A DNA stretch of 52,215 bases, taken from contig JACRBX010000046.1 in the NCBI GenBank assembly GCA_016219225.1, positions 1 through 52,215 on the forward strand, in the 5' to 3' direction. Positions 51,101 through 52,215 of this stretch are shown one piece after another (within the stretch, counting starts at the first letter, position 1; every line of letters begins with the position of its first letter). The DNA is from Deltaproteobacteria bacterium (GTDB lineage: Bacteria; Desulfobacterota; RBG-13-43-22). A program made the translations under genes and the position numbers. The notes below the pieces were generated by a model. That model did no database searches. It was not told the origin of the DNA and saw only the letters and a list, made by a program, of their open reading frames with translations.

Positions 51101-51256
51101 AAAGGCTTTGACGAGCTTGAATCCATCAAGAAGGCTGCGGCAGAGCGCTGGATTAACGCCGTCAACGAAGATGGACAATATGGGTATTGGCAGTACGCTG
51201 TTGCTAAAAAGCCAGAAGAAGTCAGGAAGTGCCTGGATAATGCGAGAAAACGATGA
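48137..51256 (+). CDS. Type III-like restriction subunit (Res), helicase-nuclease
   Basis: 1039 residues. A superfamily-2 helicase with Walker A MATGSGKTTVMG (about 158-169), motif II NDEAHHAYR (about 350-358), motif VI-like CEQVVGRGLRRS (about 665-676), and a C-terminal PD-(D/E)xK nuclease: YIPDFIIRLD (about 966-975) and YLILETKGFDE (about 981-991), with Asp, Glu and Lys of the active site. Such subunits move along DNA and cut between unmethylated sites. Length is near normal for Res (about 970-1000). A long acidic insert follows motif II (EEGEEDLFGEEEEIEEFFKE). It starts inside the previous stop codon. Confidence 0.9.
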   Translation: MNQYEVPEPILNSPYLEPSSYWRIIEGEPPVQIEGRRPAMYYYRPPLKSLSESPEGIGTAIELKLVNRVRGRMKEWLPLALKGDGGVTGISCELLNYWRREGRQQRLFFAQLEAAETIIFLKEARADFLQGISVPPDEPSEERKAEGFKAFGRYACKMATGSGKTTVMGMITAWSILNKINSRNDSRFSDAVLVVCPNVTIRSRLQELDPERGEASIYRTRDLVPSHLMPDLTKGKILITNWHVFEPQVMQTAGVSAKVAKTGVPVSITETIIIGEKTTTARGTRYLTLEDLTKQVDAGILHILSEERDKQGHLKKVKIESTKYVESDTALLNRVLGRDIGGKRNILVLNDEAHHAYRIRRPEPEEGEEDLFGEEEEIEEFFKEATVWVEGLDRINKNRGINFCVDLSATPYFLGRMGPDSNRIFPWVVSEFGLTDAIESGLTKIPQLAVRDTTGKEIPGYFNIWRWILPHLTTSERGGKKEAPKPEAILKWAHTPIVMLAGLWAELCQEWEGNKEDPRPPVFILVCKNTKIAKVIYEWLAENNPPAGIPPSKIDGFRNNGRISTIRVDSKVVHETDTGEAKSDESRWMRFTLDTVGKLEWPRDRQGRTLYPEGFEELGKKLDRPLYPPGRDIRCIVSVGMLTEGWDCNTVTHIIGLRPFMSQLLCEQVVGRGLRRSNYEVGEDGKLTEEVAKVFGVPFEIIPFKETKDGPRIPPVKRHHVYAIPAKARYEIKFPRVEGYTQAIRNRISVDWNGIPELILNPLHIPPEVQMKAALLSNQGRPSLLGPGKLESVDLSPFRTGRRFQELVFELARDLTRVYASQPGCEVPVQVLFPQLAGIVDYYLSEKVKPVDPASILDVFLSPYYGWAIESLLSGIKPDVMTGETPEVAVYESSRGAGSTSDVDFWTSKEVREVERSHLNYIVADTRIWEQSAAYTIDTHPATGAFVKNQGLGFAMPYFHNGQSHDYIPDFIIRLDTGGGVSYLILETKGFDELESIKKAAAERWINAVNEDGQYGYWQYAVAKKPEEVRKCLDNARKR

Positions 51257-51271
51257 CGGCAGCCATTTTTT

Positions 51272-51988
51272 TTAAATTTTCCCCTTCAAATAGCCCTGTC
51301 TCAACTCCTCCGGAAACCGTTCGATGGCATACCGGAGCATGGTTCGGGGCATCTGTTCGTAATGTTTTTTAAGGAAAGACTCCTCGGCTTTTTGATCCCG
51401 CTTGCCGACCTCCCGAAGCATCCAGCCCACGGCCTTATGGATCAAGTCTTGGGGATCCTGAAGTAATAACCCTGAAATACGCAGGGTTTCGGAGAATTCC
51501 CCTTTTTTGATGAAGAAAAAGGTGGCCATAATGGCGATGCGGCGGTCCCAGATAAGGCTCGATGCGGCCAATGCCTGGAGAGGCTCGCGGCTGCCGGTCC
51601 ACAAACGAGCGCCCACAATATGCTGAGCCGATAGATCGACCAAATCCCAGCTATTGATAAAGCGGGTATTTCCAAGATAGGTTTGATAGATTCGTTCTTG
51701 ATGTTCTTTATCACCGCGTCTGTAGGCCTGAACCATGATGAGCAGGGCCAGGAGTCTGGCTTCATGGATGGGGGATCGAAGTAATTGAACGGTCTTCGGA
51801 AGGGCCAGGACCTGGTATTCTTTGGCCAGCCTTCTAATCTCCGGCACCTTGAGACCCCCAAAAACATCCCCCTCGCCATATTCTCCGGGCCCGGTCTTAA
51901 AAAATCGTTGCAGTATCTGGGCCTGTTGGGGATTACCCAGTTCCTGTATTTTTTTAAGGATCTCCTGGATGCTTGTCGATCGGATCAT
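51272..51988 (-). CDS. DNA alkylation repair protein (AlkD-like)
   Basis: 238 residues of HEAT-like helical repeats. AlkD/AlkC-type glycosylases remove alkylated bases such as 3-methyladenine. The family block GVKVPEIRRLAK is represented by FGGLKVPEIRRLAKEY, then SWDLVDLSAQHIVGARL and HKAVGWMLREVGKRD, all typical. It converges with the restriction operon (15-bp gap). No strong ribosome-binding site. It may have come with the defence locus, but such genes are also common in the core genome. Confidence 0.88.
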   Translation of the reverse strand: MIRSTSIQEILKKIQELGNPQQAQILQRFFKTGPGEYGEGDVFGGLKVPEIRRLAKEYQVLALPKTVQLLRSPIHEARLLALLIMVQAYRRGDKEHQERIYQTYLGNTRFINSWDLVDLSAQHIVGARLWTGSREPLQALAASSLIWDRRIAIMATFFFIKKGEFSETLRISGLLLQDPQDLIHKAVGWMLREVGKRDQKAEESFLKKHYEQMPRTMLRYAIERFPEELRQGYLKGKI

Positions 51989-52215
51989 TTTTCAATCCAA
52001 TTTCAAGGGCCTGTAGTTATCTGCGGGAATCGGCGAAATTCCGGGTCTTAATTTAACCCAAAGGGGATTGATGTCAAGAAAATTAACCAAAATTTAAATA
52101 GGATGGGCAAGGTCCGGCGGTAGATGGATACTATTTATGTCGGCTCCGGGGTAATTTTACTTTGGGATGATTTTCTTTCGAAGAATAATATTTGCTTTCA
52201 GAACGATAGTAAAGG

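Noticed and set aside
1-52215. CRISPR arrays, tRNA genes and complete insertion sequences
   Set aside because: No regularly spaced repeats, no cloverleaf-like T-loop/anticodon pattern and no full transposase with terminal inverted repeats were seen on reading through; a tRNA scan would be needed for certainty.

Overview
The window looks like a chromosomal segment of an anaerobic Gram-negative bacterium, most likely Desulfobacterota (former Deltaproteobacteria). The reasons are an outer-membrane porin-like protein, a tungsten/molybdenum aldehyde:ferredoxin oxidoreductase homologue, sigma-54 promoters with an AcoR-type activator, branched-chain amino-acid type (Liv) ABC transporters beside catabolic genes, many toxin-antitoxin modules, and typical intergenic palindromes and heptad repeats. 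No tRNA, complete rRNA, CRISPR array, integrase or complete insertion sequence was seen, so species cannot be named.

Layout. 1-4.7 kb: an orphan Liv-type substrate-binding protein, then small accessory genes (antitoxin-like orphan, AbrB/RelE-like pair, SEC-C protein, zinc-ribbon/Y1-transposase-like protein, HicAB). 4.8-9.0 kb, minus strand: gamma-carbonic anhydrase-like protein, lipB, an AcoR-like sigma-54 activator, lipA. 9.0-10.8 kb: a duplicated regulatory segment (operator palindrome plus sigma-54 promoter) with a HEPN/MNT module, a 5S rRNA tail and a lipA remnant between the copies. 10.8-13.7 kb: secreted cyclase-family protein, a tiny secreted peptide and a porin. 13.8-14.9 kb: decayed DNA with a broken flavin oxidoreductase. 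14.9-19.6 kb: a complete acetoin/2-oxoacid dehydrogenase operon (E1 alpha, E1 beta, E2, E3) behind a good sigma-54 promoter. 19.6-27.2 kb: a ribose-class ABC transporter with two strictosidine-synthase/SMP-30-like propellers, one of them fused to a permease. This block sits between the lpd 3' end and a second, 94% identical copy of that 3' end. 27.4-36 kb: livKHMGF, VOC protein, SDR, esterase and zinc alcohol dehydrogenase. 36-38.9 kb: aldehyde:ferredoxin oxidoreductase and an opposed SDR. 39-39.7 kb: small gene pair. 39.7-43.4 kb, minus strand: nadA, nadB, nadC. 43.6-51.3 kb: a three-gene type III-like restriction operon whose middle gene is an OLD/PARIS-like ATPase-TOPRIM protein. 51.3-52.0 kb: AlkD-like DNA repair protein.

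How the genes may work together. LipA and LipB make lipoyl groups on proteins such as the E2 encoded here. The AcoR-like activator probably recognises a 17-bp palindrome (TGTCTCA-N3-TGGGACA-like) found upstream of its own promoter, between lipA and a divergent sigma-54 promoter, again before the cyclase gene, and before the dehydrogenase operon. The picture is one regulon: uptake of a small organic acid or ketone, ring or ester opening, redox steps (ADH, SDR, AOR), and cleavage to acyl-CoA by the lipoyl-dependent complex. The substrate cannot be read from sequence.

Most notable items: the mod / OLD-TOPRIM / res operon, the lpd-end duplication flanking the sugar-transporter block, the permease-propeller fusion, and the shared sigma-54 regulatory sites.
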